A stretch of 64,000 nt of DNA from JABMRW01 sp964396965 (GCA_964396965.1 CAYNGD010000005.1:40456-104455), one strand, 5' to 3'. Counted from the first letter of the stretch, positions 52,382 to 61,665 are shown. The notes: generated by a model not told the origin, from the sequence alone. A program made the numbers and translations.

Positions 52382-54406
52382 CTATGTGCCATTCCAGCCC
52401 CTTGGGCCTTTACGTCTCTCTAAGTAATCAAGTCCTTTGGCTGGTGGGTTCTTCCTGAGTTCCTCCCTCAATTTCTTGGTGGCTTCTAGATCAACCTCGA
52501 GGTTTTCAGGATCCCAATGCGGGTCTCCTCTTATTACAACCCCGTAGTCTCCTCTGGCGCCCTCAATGCTAACGTACTCGTTTCGAACATCCCGCTTAAC
52601 TGCCTCGATATCCCTGTCTAAGGGGTCACCCCAGCCCCCAGCACCAGCTGTTATAAACCTCCATATAGTACCGGGGATGTTCGTATAGCTTGGCTTATAG
52701 TCAAACGACCTCAATATGTAAAAATACTCTCCCTTCTCGCGATCGGCAATGTGCGTCTCCGGGTCCACTATCCCTGCCATCACCTTGCTTTTCTGAAATG
52801 TTTGGTGGTCTAGTGGCAAAATCTTCTTCTCTTTAGTTATGTCAAAAGCCTTTGGCTCCCATAGCCAGATACCGCCGGGGGCTCCCGCTTTCCCATCATG
52901 CACCCCAAAAGCACAGACCCCTTTGCAATTCAGGGCATAAGAGTAAGATTCACACTCAGTGGGCAACAGAAAGTCTGTAACTCTCGCAGCTCCACCTCGA
53001 TACTTACCCGGTCCGGCAGTGTCAATGACATTCTCCTTTCTCAACAACACCACCGGCGTATCAAATTCTATACTCTCCGTGGGTGGGTCCACGCTGTTGG
53101 CAAGGTAAGGAACGGCGCCGTTTACACCATCTCCCACCTTAGTTGCTCCCAGAGGTCCGTGTTCCCCGCCGATCTGGAATACAGTAATCCAGGGATGACC
53201 ATCAGGGAGAACGCCGTTGCAACTGTGCGACATAGGGGGACCAAAGCATCCGGCAATTGCATCTTCCCCCATAGCTGCAGCTAAAGCCTTCATGGTTGCG
53301 GAAAGAACAGTTTCGTTTGATTCAAAATAGAGGCATATAGCGCCGTCCGGAGGCAGCGCGCTGAGTATTGTTCCTGGAGGAAGGACAATATCAAGAGGTC
53401 GAGAAACTGCCGAGGTTAGAGGTGACTTAGGATCCAAGCAATATTTCATAGCGACCATAAAAGCATTTTTGGTATCTATATAGCTCGCATTTATGGATGT
53501 TCGTGCCTGCCGGTGTGTTCCTGAGAAATCAGCCTCAACTCTATCGCCTCTGACTTTAATCTTAAAGTAAACAGGATACTCCTCGTCATCGTCTACAGCA
53601 TCGCAATCTATGATCCATGTTGCCTCATAATCCCCATCCGGTATCCTTGATAATCCAAGGCGCATGGACTCCTCAGTAGCATCAAGAATATAGCGCATAG
53701 CACCGTGAAAGGCATCCAACCCGTACTTCTCAATGACTTTAAATGTCTCCCTCTCCCCCAAAAGCAGGCTTTGATAGGCTGCTTTAAGATCTGTCAACAG
53801 AATTTCACCGTATCTAGTATTGTCGAAGAAAAGCTGCCAGGTGGGCCTGACAGGCTTATCCTGGTGGTAAAGAAGCATAGGCGGCAAAAAAAGGCCGTCC
53901 TCAAATCTGTTACGTTTCGCGAAGCTGAATCCTCCGGGCACCGTGCCGCCCATATCAATAAGATGATTCTTTATGTTAACGAAGGCTATTATCTTCCCCT
54001 GCCAGAAAACCGGACGTACAAGTATGCAATCTTGAGCATGGGTACCTTGTCTTTGAGGGTCATTGCATACAATTACATCACCAAACACCATATTTTCTGG
54101 GCCAAACTCCTCAACAATATTCCTAGTCGCCTCGGGCATTGTTCCAACTAATGCCAGCACGCCATCACTCACGGCAACCATGGGGAAACCCATCTCTGCA
54201 GGTCCGGAGAGAGCTGCGCCAAGATCATACCAATCCCTGAGAATGATTGAGAATGCGGTACGTTGCAGGCCTCGACACATACGCTGGACCATATATTTAT
54301 ACCCGTTGCTCAGCACGTGTGCTGTGAATCTATCACAGTTATACTTCTCCCTGAATTCCTTACCACTTAGCTCTTTAATTAACTTCTTTCCCTCTGCCAC
54401 AGTCAT
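52382..54406 (-). CDS. Hydantoinase B/oxoprolinase-family protein (HyuB-like)
   Basis: A 674-residue protein of the HyuB family, partner of HyuA in ATP-dependent hydantoinases, 5-oxoprolinase and acetone/acetophenone carboxylase-type enzymes. Recognisable blocks: GDVIVCNDPQRQGTHAQDCILVRPVF, HLIDMGGTVPGGF, VEADFSGTHRQARTSINA and the C-terminal TAGAGGWGDPLDRD. It overlaps hyuA by four bases (ATGA), so both subunits are made together. A small zinc-ribbon protein precedes hyuA. Substrate (ring amide or carbonyl compound) not determinable here. Confidence 0.88.
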   Translation of the reverse strand: MTVAEGKKLIKELSGKEFREKYNCDRFTAHVLSNGYKYMVQRMCRGLQRTAFSIILRDWYDLGAALSGPAEMGFPMVAVSDGVLALVGTMPEATRNIVEEFGPENMVFGDVIVCNDPQRQGTHAQDCILVRPVFWQGKIIAFVNIKNHLIDMGGTVPGGFSFAKRNRFEDGLFLPPMLLYHQDKPVRPTWQLFFDNTRYGEILLTDLKAAYQSLLLGERETFKVIEKYGLDAFHGAMRYILDATEESMRLGLSRIPDGDYEATWIIDCDAVDDDEEYPVYFKIKVRGDRVEADFSGTHRQARTSINASYIDTKNAFMVAMKYCLDPKSPLTSAVSRPLDIVLPPGTILSALPPDGAICLYFESNETVLSATMKALAAAMGEDAIAGCFGPPMSHSCNGVLPDGHPWITVFQIGGEHGPLGATKVGDGVNGAVPYLANSVDPPTESIEFDTPVVLLRKENVIDTAGPGKYRGGAARVTDFLLPTECESYSYALNCKGVCAFGVHDGKAGAPGGIWLWEPKAFDITKEKKILPLDHQTFQKSKVMAGIVDPETHIADREKGEYFYILRSFDYKPSYTNIPGTIWRFITAGAGGWGDPLDRDIEAVKRDVRNEYVSIEGARGDYGVVIRGDPHWDPENLEVDLEATKKLREELRKNPPAKGLDYLERRKGPRGWNGT

Positions 54407-56454
54407 AGCCTTCTTTCAATACATATTTCCCCATATTGACCAATTCTGGCCTCCTGCCCAGCACAAACCATTGTTGTTGACATAGGCTCTCGGATAATAG
54501 CCGGGCCGGTGATAGTATCACCAGGATAAAGCTCTCCCCTCTCGTACTCCATCACATCTGTTTCTGCCGCTGGCATATAAGACAGGTGCTTGGGTACACC
54601 TGTTGGCTTGCCCGTTTTCCTTTTTGTAAGTACCTTGTATTCCGCCTTAGTCATGGGTAAAATACATGAAGTGCGGTAAGAGCAGGCCACCACCGGCAGA
54701 TGAGGGAACTTATTGCCCCACAGCCTCAGATAGCTCTCGTTAAAAGCTTCAATTAATTCGCCTATCGACTTTTCTGTAAGGTGCCCCGATGGCACGGGGA
54801 TAAAGGGTGTTTCCCAGGTCTGCCCTAGATACCATCCATCAAAGCTCCTGACAAAATGCACGTCTACCCTCCCCACACCTTTAGGCAGTTTGGTTAAAAT
54901 CGTCTCTTCCATTTTAGTGTAAACTTCTTCTATCTTCTTGGCGGTATCCGCATCAGGCTTTAAAGTAATATAGGCACTGCGGTAGTCAGTGTAAGTCAGG
55001 TCACCACTCATCAGGCCGAGAGCAGAAAACAAACCCGGATATGGAGGCACAATTACACTTTTAACCTCGAGGCGCTCCATCAGTTGCGGAAGCACCATCG
55101 GTCCGGCAGAGCCGTAAGCAAACAGGGTATAATCCCTGGCATCAACTCCTCGCTCAATAGTTACACCAGCTATCCCCTCAGCAACATTAGTCAACCCTAA
55201 TTCATACACCTGTCTTACCTTGGTAGGGAAATCCGCCTTCAAAGGTAGGTCTTGAAAGGCCTTCTCGGCCAACTCTGGGTATAGAATTTTTTCACCACCA
55301 AGGAATTTTTTGGCATCCAATATTCCCATAAGTAAGAAAGCATCCGTTAGGGTGGGCTGTGTCCCGCCGCTACCGTAACAAACTGGACCTGGGTCAGCCC
55401 CGGCACCCTCCGGTCCCACTCGCAGCTCTCCAAACAAGCCAACATGGGCAATAGACCCTCCCCCCTGGCCGATGCTGAAGATTTCATTGGCTAATGTATT
55501 GACTATCACATCATGCTCAATCTCGTATTCCGTCTTGACAACTGGTTTTCCCTCTTTAATAAGACTTATATCCGTGCTAGTCCCCCCGATGTCACAACAT
55601 ATTATGTTAGACTCTCCAATCAAGCTACCAAGGTAGGCACTAGAGACTGTGCCCGCTGCTGGCCCTGAGTACATTATCCGGGAAGGTTTTTCCATGGCAA
55701 AATCGTAAGGAATAAGCATGGCAGCAGAATCAACGAGGTTTAAGTCACCGGTGAAGCCTGCCTCGCTTAGTCCCTTGCGTAGCCTTTTCACATAGTCGCC
55801 ATAGACCATCTTCATTATCACATCCATAACTGTTGTCGAGGCTCTGGCATATTCTTTAGCCAAGGGGCTGACTTCGCTAGATATTGAAACGGGTATGGAT
55901 CCCAAAATTTCTTCAACCAGCCCCCTTAGCTTCCTCTCATGCTCGCCATTCACATACGCGTTGATGAGACAAATCGCTACTCCTTTAACATTACACCTCT
56001 TCAGGACCTCTATCTCTTTTCTGGCCTGCTGCTCGTCAAGAGGAATAAGCACATCTCCTTTGCTTGTTATTCTCTCCCTTATTCCCCTGCGTAGGTACCG
56101 GTCAACAAATGGTTTGCTAGAGTCTCCACAACCCCTCCTCCAGTTGGCGTCTGTCAGCGCTTCCATAGGTTTCCATGCCCGGGCAAAATCCAATATATCA
56201 CGGTGGCCCTCTGTGGTCAGGAATGCTGTTTTGGGAAAATTTCTGGTCAGAATGGCGTTAAGTCCAGCCGTGGCGGCATGGTTAAGCATGTCCACACCTT
56301 TAATGCCTACCCTTTTAGCACCTTCAATAACAGAAGTTTCCATAGCGTTAACGTTAGTAGGTACTTTTGTCGCGGTGACATTCCCTTTTTCGTCAACTGC
56401 TATTGTATCGGTAAACGTTCCCCCTACATCTACGGCTATCATGTCATACCTCAC
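54403..56454 (-). CDS. Hydantoinase A/oxoprolinase-family ATPase (HyuA-like)
   Basis: A 683-residue subunit with the ASKHA-type ATP site: MIAVDVGGTFTDTIAVDEKG at the N-terminus and CCDIGGTSTDISLI in the middle, followed by GQGGGSIAHVG and AGADPGPVCYG. The C-terminal third (PSGHLTEKSIGELIEAF onward) is the HyuA C domain. It phosphorylates the substrate to activate it for hydrolysis or carboxylation. It starts 15 bases after the zinc-ribbon gene, in one operon driven by promoter element D. Confidence 0.9.
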   Translation of the reverse strand: MRYDMIAVDVGGTFTDTIAVDEKGNVTATKVPTNVNAMETSVIEGAKRVGIKGVDMLNHAATAGLNAILTRNFPKTAFLTTEGHRDILDFARAWKPMEALTDANWRRGCGDSSKPFVDRYLRRGIRERITSKGDVLIPLDEQQARKEIEVLKRCNVKGVAICLINAYVNGEHERKLRGLVEEILGSIPVSISSEVSPLAKEYARASTTVMDVIMKMVYGDYVKRLRKGLSEAGFTGDLNLVDSAAMLIPYDFAMEKPSRIMYSGPAAGTVSSAYLGSLIGESNIICCDIGGTSTDISLIKEGKPVVKTEYEIEHDVIVNTLANEIFSIGQGGGSIAHVGLFGELRVGPEGAGADPGPVCYGSGGTQPTLTDAFLLMGILDAKKFLGGEKILYPELAEKAFQDLPLKADFPTKVRQVYELGLTNVAEGIAGVTIERGVDARDYTLFAYGSAGPMVLPQLMERLEVKSVIVPPYPGLFSALGLMSGDLTYTDYRSAYITLKPDADTAKKIEEVYTKMEETILTKLPKGVGRVDVHFVRSFDGWYLGQTWETPFIPVPSGHLTEKSIGELIEAFNESYLRLWGNKFPHLPVVACSYRTSCILPMTKAEYKVLTKRKTGKPTGVPKHLSYMPAAETDVMEYERGELYPGDTITGPAIIREPMSTTMVCAGQEARIGQYGEICIERRL

Positions 56455-56469
56455 TCAACATTTCATTAT

Positions 56470-56694
56470 TTACATAAGGCTCCAGAGGAGTATACACGGA
56501 TCATATTGATTTTCGCATCTCTTTCTTTCTAGTGAGTAGAGGCAATTCTGGCATTTCACCACATCCCACCAACCACCATCAGATAGAACCCGATATGCCG
56601 CTACACCATGGCTACCGCACTCGGGGCACACTCGATCCACATTATCCTTCTTCTCATAGAGGGATTCTTGTGTTGGTCTCGGAATACTATTCAT
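56470..56694 (-). CDS. Small zinc-ribbon protein encoded before HyuA
   Basis: A 74-residue protein with Cys-x2-Cys (VCPECGSHG) and Cys-x2-Cys (VKCQNCLYS) about 24 residues apart, the pattern of a zinc ribbon, plus the aromatic turn GGWWDVV. It is the first gene of the HyuAB operon, 15 bases before hyuA. Multi-subunit acetone/acetophenone carboxylases, built around HyuA/HyuB-like chains, have small extra subunits. By analogy this may be a third subunit of the complex, but I did not identify it by homology. Confidence 0.65.
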   Translation of the reverse strand: MNSIPRPTQESLYEKKDNVDRVCPECGSHGVAAYRVLSDGGWWDVVKCQNCLYSLERKRCENQYDPCILLWSLM

Positions 56695-56772
56695 TATCTC
56701 TAACTATTCCTTTCTTGCTGGAATCTACGTAATAGCTTGTTTTCTAAGGCTTGTCGGGGCTTATTGGATAAA

Positions 56773-56802
56773 ACTATATCACCTACCTCCTCAAGCTGTC
56801 AA
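56773..56802 (-). promoter_or_regulatory. Island promoter element, copy D (before the zinc-ribbon/HyuAB operon)
   Basis: Minus strand: TTGACA (56797-56802), spacer GCTTGAGGAGGTAGGTGA (18 bases), TATAGT (56773-56778). The shared GCTT and GGTGATATAGT parts are preserved while the middle differs, so it is the conserved ends rather than the whole spacer that are held. Confidence 0.7.
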
Positions 56803-56877
56803 TAAATCGAATACGTGGCGCTTGACACTTGCCCCCGCCCTGCAGATAGATATAAGCCAGGAGCAAACCACTGGAAA

Positions 56878-58263
56878 CTAGCGTTTGAACACCACTAGAT
56901 TCATCAACTCGCCAATGTCCTTAAGCTTGTCTATTTTGTATATAGCATCGATAACCTTTTTCATCTGTACCTCGCTCATATATTGCGAGGCCATGCTCCG
57001 GAATTTATCCTCCAGCTCTTTGTCAGCCACCGGGTTACGGATGTGACCTCTGGGAAAGTCTACCCTTTTTCGGTAGGTCATGCCTTGTTTCGTGGTGATC
57101 TCGGAGATGCCGGCCCTGGCTATGTCATCTAGGCTGGGGTCAGCCTCAAAGATGACCTTATCGTTCAGTTCTCGCACCCGAGGGTCATTGAATTTGTCCG
57201 GGCTGTATTGCCTAGGTGTCACCTCTCGGTCCAAGATAGCAATGGCAGTGAGGTAATAGGAACTGTGATCAGCTGTTTCCTTGTTCTTAGGGTAGCGTTT
57301 CTCAGGTGAGCCGGTGTGCTCCCTATCCCTTGAGCCAGCCCAAATTCTGACCTGGGTCACGTCCTCTGGTTTAATGTCATGTTCCCGAACTAGCTCCAAC
57401 GTGGCAGTGAGATGCCCGTGAGTGGTCCCATCGGAGGGAATTAATTTAAACTCAGTGTCCGTGATTTTGAACCCTTTGAAGTCCGTGCATTTGTCAAAGT
57501 TGAAATCACCGTGCATCACTGACTCGACATAGCCGCGTTGACCTTCGATCACCCTTCTAGGGCCAGTGAAGCCCTTCTCCGCCAGAAAGGTGGCCAGAAT
57601 GGCATCGTATGCAGTAAAGGGGAATCTCAGGTTCTTGGCCATGGTGTATTCCTCTTTGGAAGCATCCAGGATACCCAGCACCATGTTGTGGCTGGCTGCG
57701 GTGCCGATGGCATTTTCTATCTGCTCTGCGTTGAGGCCGAGGAGCTTACCCACTGCCACCGGCACAACGAACCCAGCTCGGAGGTCGGAGTTCCACCCCT
57801 TAAGTTCGAGGGGTTCATTCACAGTGCAGGCATCGGTGTATCGGGCCGTTATCTCGTAGCCGGCAACAATAGCCTCCACCACCTGTTCTCCTGTGGAGTG
57901 CTGACGCTCACCCACAGCGAGAATCGGCGGTATGACCTCACTGGGATGACCGCCCGCCAACACCAGCCCGGGCACTATATACCAATCGTTAAAATCAAGG
58001 AAGCGCACCATGACACCATTGGCCAGCGTGGCATTGAGGCAAGATGTTCTTACCCCACTGCCGATGACGATAGATTCTTGCGGCCCCCCAAACTCGGGTA
58101 TTACACTCCGGATGATACTGCTAGCCGCGCTAGAGTAGCCCCCGATAGCGCAACCAATGGTATCGAGCACAACACGTTTGACTTGGTGTATCACTTCCTT
58201 AGGAAGCTCTTTCATGGTCACGCTAAGGCCGTACTCAGCAAACTGTCTGGCAATGGTCGGCAT
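56878..58263 (-). CDS. MmgE/PrpD-family protein
   Basis: A 461-residue member of the family that contains 2-methylcitrate dehydratase PrpD, cis-aconitate decarboxylase and iminodisuccinate epimerase. Blocks: VKRVVLDTIGCAIGGYSS near residue 28, VRFLDFNDWY (catalytic-loop Asp), GGHPSEVIPPILAVGE, EITARYTDA and PSDGTTHGHLTATLEL. No Fe-S cluster is expected. Relationship among family functions cannot be read by eye; the neighbourhood (TcuA-like flavoprotein, CoA-transferase) favours a dicarboxylate or tricarboxylate substrate. Promoter element E lies just upstream. Confidence 0.88.
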   Translation of the reverse strand: MPTIARQFAEYGLSVTMKELPKEVIHQVKRVVLDTIGCAIGGYSSAASSIIRSVIPEFGGPQESIVIGSGVRTSCLNATLANGVMVRFLDFNDWYIVPGLVLAGGHPSEVIPPILAVGERQHSTGEQVVEAIVAGYEITARYTDACTVNEPLELKGWNSDLRAGFVVPVAVGKLLGLNAEQIENAIGTAASHNMVLGILDASKEEYTMAKNLRFPFTAYDAILATFLAEKGFTGPRRVIEGQRGYVESVMHGDFNFDKCTDFKGFKITDTEFKLIPSDGTTHGHLTATLELVREHDIKPEDVTQVRIWAGSRDREHTGSPEKRYPKNKETADHSSYYLTAIAILDREVTPRQYSPDKFNDPRVRELNDKVIFEADPSLDDIARAGISEITTKQGMTYRKRVDFPRGHIRNPVADKELEDKFRSMASQYMSEVQMKKVIDAIYKIDKLKDIGELMNLVVFKR

Positions 58264-58304
58264 GTTTCCCTCCTTTTAATAGTTTAGTTTTCCCAAAAGG
58301 ATAT

Positions 58305-58331
58305 ACTATATCACCCACCAAAAGCCGTCAA
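58305..58331 (-). promoter_or_regulatory. Island promoter element, copy E (before the MmgE/PrpD gene)
   Basis: Minus strand: TTGACG (58326-58331), spacer GCTTTTGGTGGGTGA (15 bases), TATAGT (58305-58310). The short spacer would weaken basal recognition, which hints at help by an activator. The -10 box lies 41 bases before the start codon at 58263. Confidence 0.6.
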
Positions 58332-58430
58332 GGAATACGTTTGAGTTTTGGAAGAACAGAAGGTTCAAGAGACACGGGCAGAGCCGGACTACCGGGGAGC
58401 GAATAATCTGCTCAAATTATGACGCTGTGC

Positions 58431-58436
58431 TATAAT
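58431..58436 (+). promoter_or_regulatory. Extended -10 box before the glycyl-radical activase
   Basis: TATAAT preceded by TGC (extended -10), with no good -35. It is about 92 bases before the proposed start. It may be the promoter of the activase gene, which lacks a complete copy of the shared island element. Confidence 0.35.
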
Positions 58437-58527
58437 AAAAGCGACTGGGATACTTTCTGGGCAAGACAGCAAAGCAGTTGGGTGAGCTTTTTCCCAATTA
58501 GTTAACACAACCCTGACGGAAAATTCC

Positions 58528-59469
58528 TTGACAGTTTGGGGCAATGAGAAAAAGGTGATAAAAGGAATAGTACTAAATATTGAAAAATTTGCTATTCACG
58601 ATGGCCCAGGTATCAGAAGTGTAGTATTCATGAAAGGATGCCCGCTAAGGTGTTTGTGGTGTTCCACTGTTAATGGTCAACTCATGTCGCCGGAAATGGA
58701 ATACTTTGTTCAAAAATGCATTAAGTGCGGGGCATGTGTAGAAGTCTGCCCTACTAAAGCAATCAGCGAATCAAATGTTGATGAGATAATAACTGACCGT
58801 CGCTATTGTGATAATTGTGGCAAGTGCGCCGAGGTATGCCCTACGGGTGCAAGGAAAATTGTTGGGGAGGAAATGACGGTGGAGCAGGTATTAGACGAGG
58901 TCGAGAAAGACACTTTGTTCTACTCGAATTCTGGCGGGGGTATTACACTAAGCGGTGGTGAGCCAACAATGCAGCCAGAGTTCTCTCTAGAGATCCTTAA
59001 GGGTTGTAAAGACAGAGGCATACACACTGCTATAGAAACATGTGGTTATGTGAAATGGGATATATTGGATGAGATACTACAGTATTTAGACCTAGTATAT
59101 ATGGATATTAAGCATATGTCACCGGTAGAACATAAAAAACTTACCACAAAGGGAAACAGACTAATTTTGGAGAATGCCCGAAGGATCGCAACGAAGTATC
59201 CTGATAAACCATTCATTTTACGAATACCCGTAATACCAGGGTACAATGACTCTGATGAAAATATCACCAGCACGGCGCAATTTGCTCGTCAGTTGAAAGG
59301 GGACCATAAAATTGAGCTTTTGCCTTATCACAAATTAGGAATCCCTAAGTACAAGGCTCTATTTAAGGATTATCCTTTACCTAGTTTAGAGTCCCCATCT
59401 GAAGAACACTTGCACGCTTTGAAAAAGCTGGTTAAATCGTGTGGTGTTCAAGCTCAAATAGGGGGGTGA
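58528..59469 (+). CDS. Glycyl radical enzyme-activating protein (radical SAM)
   Basis: Radical SAM enzyme that installs the glycyl radical on its partner. The SAM cluster motif is Cys38-x3-Cys42-x2-Cys45 (KGCPLRCLWCS), and two further four-Cys ferredoxin motifs are at Cys64/67/70/74 and Cys94/97/100/104, the layout of dehydratase-type activases rather than PFL activase. SAM-binding SGGEP is intact. 313 aa from a TTG start; a GTG at 58555 would give the more usual opening IKGIVLNIEKF. The only glycyl radical enzyme in the window is 12 kb to the left, and it is the presumed partner. Confidence 0.9.
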   Translation: MTVWGNEKKVIKGIVLNIEKFAIHDGPGIRSVVFMKGCPLRCLWCSTVNGQLMSPEMEYFVQKCIKCGACVEVCPTKAISESNVDEIITDRRYCDNCGKCAEVCPTGARKIVGEEMTVEQVLDEVEKDTLFYSNSGGGITLSGGEPTMQPEFSLEILKGCKDRGIHTAIETCGYVKWDILDEILQYLDLVYMDIKHMSPVEHKKLTTKGNRLILENARRIATKYPDKPFILRIPVIPGYNDSDENITSTAQFARQLKGDHKIELLPYHKLGIPKYKALFKDYPLPSLESPSEEHLHALKKLVKSCGVQAQIGG

Positions 59470-59496
59470 GATGGGGACAATTCTCGACGATTGAGA

Positions 59497-60576
59497 TCAC
59501 CGTAGGATGATAACTTCGTCCCCCTCCCAGGAAAAGTGGTCGAGCAGGCCTTCACTTCTGGAGATGTCCGCCACGTAATTGAACACCTGCTGGCCCCTGG
59601 GGTCACTCCGCGTTACGATTTCCGGCTCTGATTGATCGTTGGCATAGCAAGGGATATAAGACACCTGCCTGATATCCCCTCCCTCTATAATAGCCTTAGC
59701 GATGAGGGTGTACCTGACCTCGGGGCCAGGCATGCCATAGTGCTTGTGGAACTTCCCGATATGCCTTTGGTCCCGCATGTGTGGCCCCCCCGTTTCTAGG
59801 GCAAAGTTGGATTCAGAGTAGAAGATGGCCTTGCCCTTATACACCTCTATCCCTTTCAGGATGTGGGTATGGGCACCCAGGATGAGGTCGGCCCCAGCAT
59901 CGATAGCGGCATGGCCGATATCAAAGCAATACATCGGGACGACTCGGGGCATAAAATGAAGCCCCCAGTGGAAGGAGATAACCACGACATCAACCTTGGC
60001 CTTTAGCTTTTGGATGTCAGACACCATAGCGGCTAGGTCATCCTTATAGGGAATGGAAACAATCCGGGGCGGTGCGGCTGGCTGAGGGTCCACCCTATCA
60101 TATATTGTCCATGACCTCACGGGTGCATACCCTGGCTTGTCATCCTCGGCCTCGTACCCATCAGGGCCAACACAACCGTAGGCCAAGAAGCCCACCTTCG
60201 TGCCTTTCCGCTCCAGGATTACCGGCTGACGGGCTTCCGTCAGGTTCCTGCCCACCCCCACATAAGGCAAACCGGCTTCTTTCAGCCGTGCCATGGTATC
60301 CAGTAGCGCCTCTGGACCCCAGTCCTGAGTATGGTTATTGGCCAGGGAAACAATGTCAATACCAGCATCAAGCAGGGCAGGAATGTTCTTGGGGTCGGAA
60401 TAGGCAGCTTGCTCTGGGTTGGGGCATCCCTTGTCGGATAAAGCCTGCTCACAGTTGGCAAAGGCGATGTCCGCTGATCGCAGAATCTCGGCTACGTGCC
60501 GGAAGATGGTCTCCGGCTGCTCGCGGTCAATAAGAACATCACCCACCCCTAACAAGGTGATAGCTTCTCTCTTCAT
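59497..60576 (-). CDS. CapA-family metallophosphatase-fold protein
   Basis: A 359-residue protein of the PGA_cap/CapA family, a calcineurin-like metallophosphatase fold linked in a few cases to poly-gamma-glutamate capsule. Motifs: LLGVGDVLIDREQP, FANCEQALSD, VSLANNHTQDWG, VVISFHWGLHF and ILGAHTHILKGIEVYKG. No signal peptide or membrane anchor is seen, unlike exported CapA. It does not obviously belong to the island's pathway. A hydrolase role on a small phosphorylated or amide substrate is possible. Confidence 0.82.
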   Translation of the reverse strand: MKREAITLLGVGDVLIDREQPETIFRHVAEILRSADIAFANCEQALSDKGCPNPEQAAYSDPKNIPALLDAGIDIVSLANNHTQDWGPEALLDTMARLKEAGLPYVGVGRNLTEARQPVILERKGTKVGFLAYGCVGPDGYEAEDDKPGYAPVRSWTIYDRVDPQPAAPPRIVSIPYKDDLAAMVSDIQKLKAKVDVVVISFHWGLHFMPRVVPMYCFDIGHAAIDAGADLILGAHTHILKGIEVYKGKAIFYSESNFALETGGPHMRDQRHIGKFHKHYGMPGPEVRYTLIAKAIIEGGDIRQVSYIPCYANDQSEPEIVTRSDPRGQQVFNYVADISRSEGLLDHFSWEGDEVIILR

Positions 60577-60663
60577 AGTCCTAATTTAAACTCCTTTCCT
60601 CTTTGAAGCTGTTTAATTTCGTTTCTCGCTCCATTTTCGGCCTCTTTGAGAACCCTTCACCCT

Positions 60664-61665
60664 CTAAGTGAGCGGTGGACCTTCCTTGATAGCTCTTAAG
60701 AGAGCAGGTATAACCTGGTATATATCGCCTACAATCCCATAGCGGGCTACCCGAAATATGGGAGCATCAGGATCTTTATTGACAGCTATAATCGTCTGAG
60801 AATCCCTCATTCCACTTATGTGTTGGGCCGCTCCAGAGATGCCACATGCTATGTAAACCTTTGGGTGGACTGTCTTACCAGAAATGCCAACTTGGCACTC
60901 CGGGGGTAGCCAACCCCAATCGACGATCGGGCGTGAACAGGCAACGACTCCATTCAGAGCATCTGCCAGCTCCCTAGCAAGCTCAAGGCTGGACTTCTCA
61001 CCAATACCTCGGCCAACGGCAACTACGGCATCAGCTTTTGTGATATCAATGCCACTCGTAGTCTCGCCCAACAAAGCTGCAACTTTAATTCTGGCATCAG
61101 TCCACTGGATTTTCTCTTCGATCCGCACCAAAGTTGTAGGTCTTTGATTTGATATCTGTATGGGTAGCACACCTTTTTGAATACTAATCATCATTGGCAG
61201 CTTTTTCGCCTCAAGCTTGGTGTGTACCGCTCCGCCAAACATGGGGCGGGTCACAATGATACGTCCATCTGTTAGTTCTATGTTTACGCAATTACTTGCG
61301 AGAGTAATTTCTAGCCTAGTTGCAACTGCCGGCCCCACTTCCATACCAAGATACGTATAACCCAAAAGAAACAGGCTGGGCATATTTTCTCTGAGAAAGT
61401 CTGATATTACCTTTGCATAGATTTCGGCATTGTAAGGTTTGAGGAGCTGGTGATCAGCTACAAAGAGTGTGTCAAATCCCTTGTGGAGTAGTTGCCGAGC
61501 TGCCGACTCAAGCTGATGCCCAAGCAAAATAGCATCGAGCCGACAATTCAGGCTGTCTGCGAGCTCTCGACCCTTGCTCGCCAATTGAAACGTCACCGAG
61601 TCAATCTCTTCACCTCTATGTTCTGCTAATACCAAAATACTTCTTTGGCTACTACCGCAAGACAT
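60664..61665 (-). CDS. etfA: Electron transfer flavoprotein alpha subunit
   Basis: FAD-binding ETF subunit, 333 aa from the ATG at 61665 (MSCGSSQRSILVLAEH); a longer frame adds a non-family N-terminus. The C-terminal FAD domain is present: VAVGRGIGEKSSLELARELADAL, YIACGISGAAQHISGM and the AVNKDPDAPIF segment. Its start overlaps the end of etfB by 14 bases. With etfB and the flavoprotein dehydrogenase just upstream it forms an electron route from the dehydrogenase to the membrane or to ferredoxin. Confidence 0.92.
   Translation of the reverse strand: MSCGSSQRSILVLAEHRGEEIDSVTFQLASKGRELADSLNCRLDAILLGHQLESAARQLLHKGFDTLFVADHQLLKPYNAEIYAKVISDFLRENMPSLFLLGYTYLGMEVGPAVATRLEITLASNCVNIELTDGRIIVTRPMFGGAVHTKLEAKKLPMMISIQKGVLPIQISNQRPTTLVRIEEKIQWTDARIKVAALLGETTSGIDITKADAVVAVGRGIGEKSSLELARELADALNGVVACSRPIVDWGWLPPECQVGISGKTVHPKVYIACGISGAAQHISGMRDSQTIIAVNKDPDAPIFRVARYGIVGDIYQVIPALLRAIKEGPPLT

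Noticed and set aside
58528..58560. A sixth copy of the island promoter element before the activase
   Set aside because: TTGACAGTTTGGGG matches only the left half; the TGATATAGT part is absent and the sequence overlaps the likely start codon, so I do not count it as a full copy.
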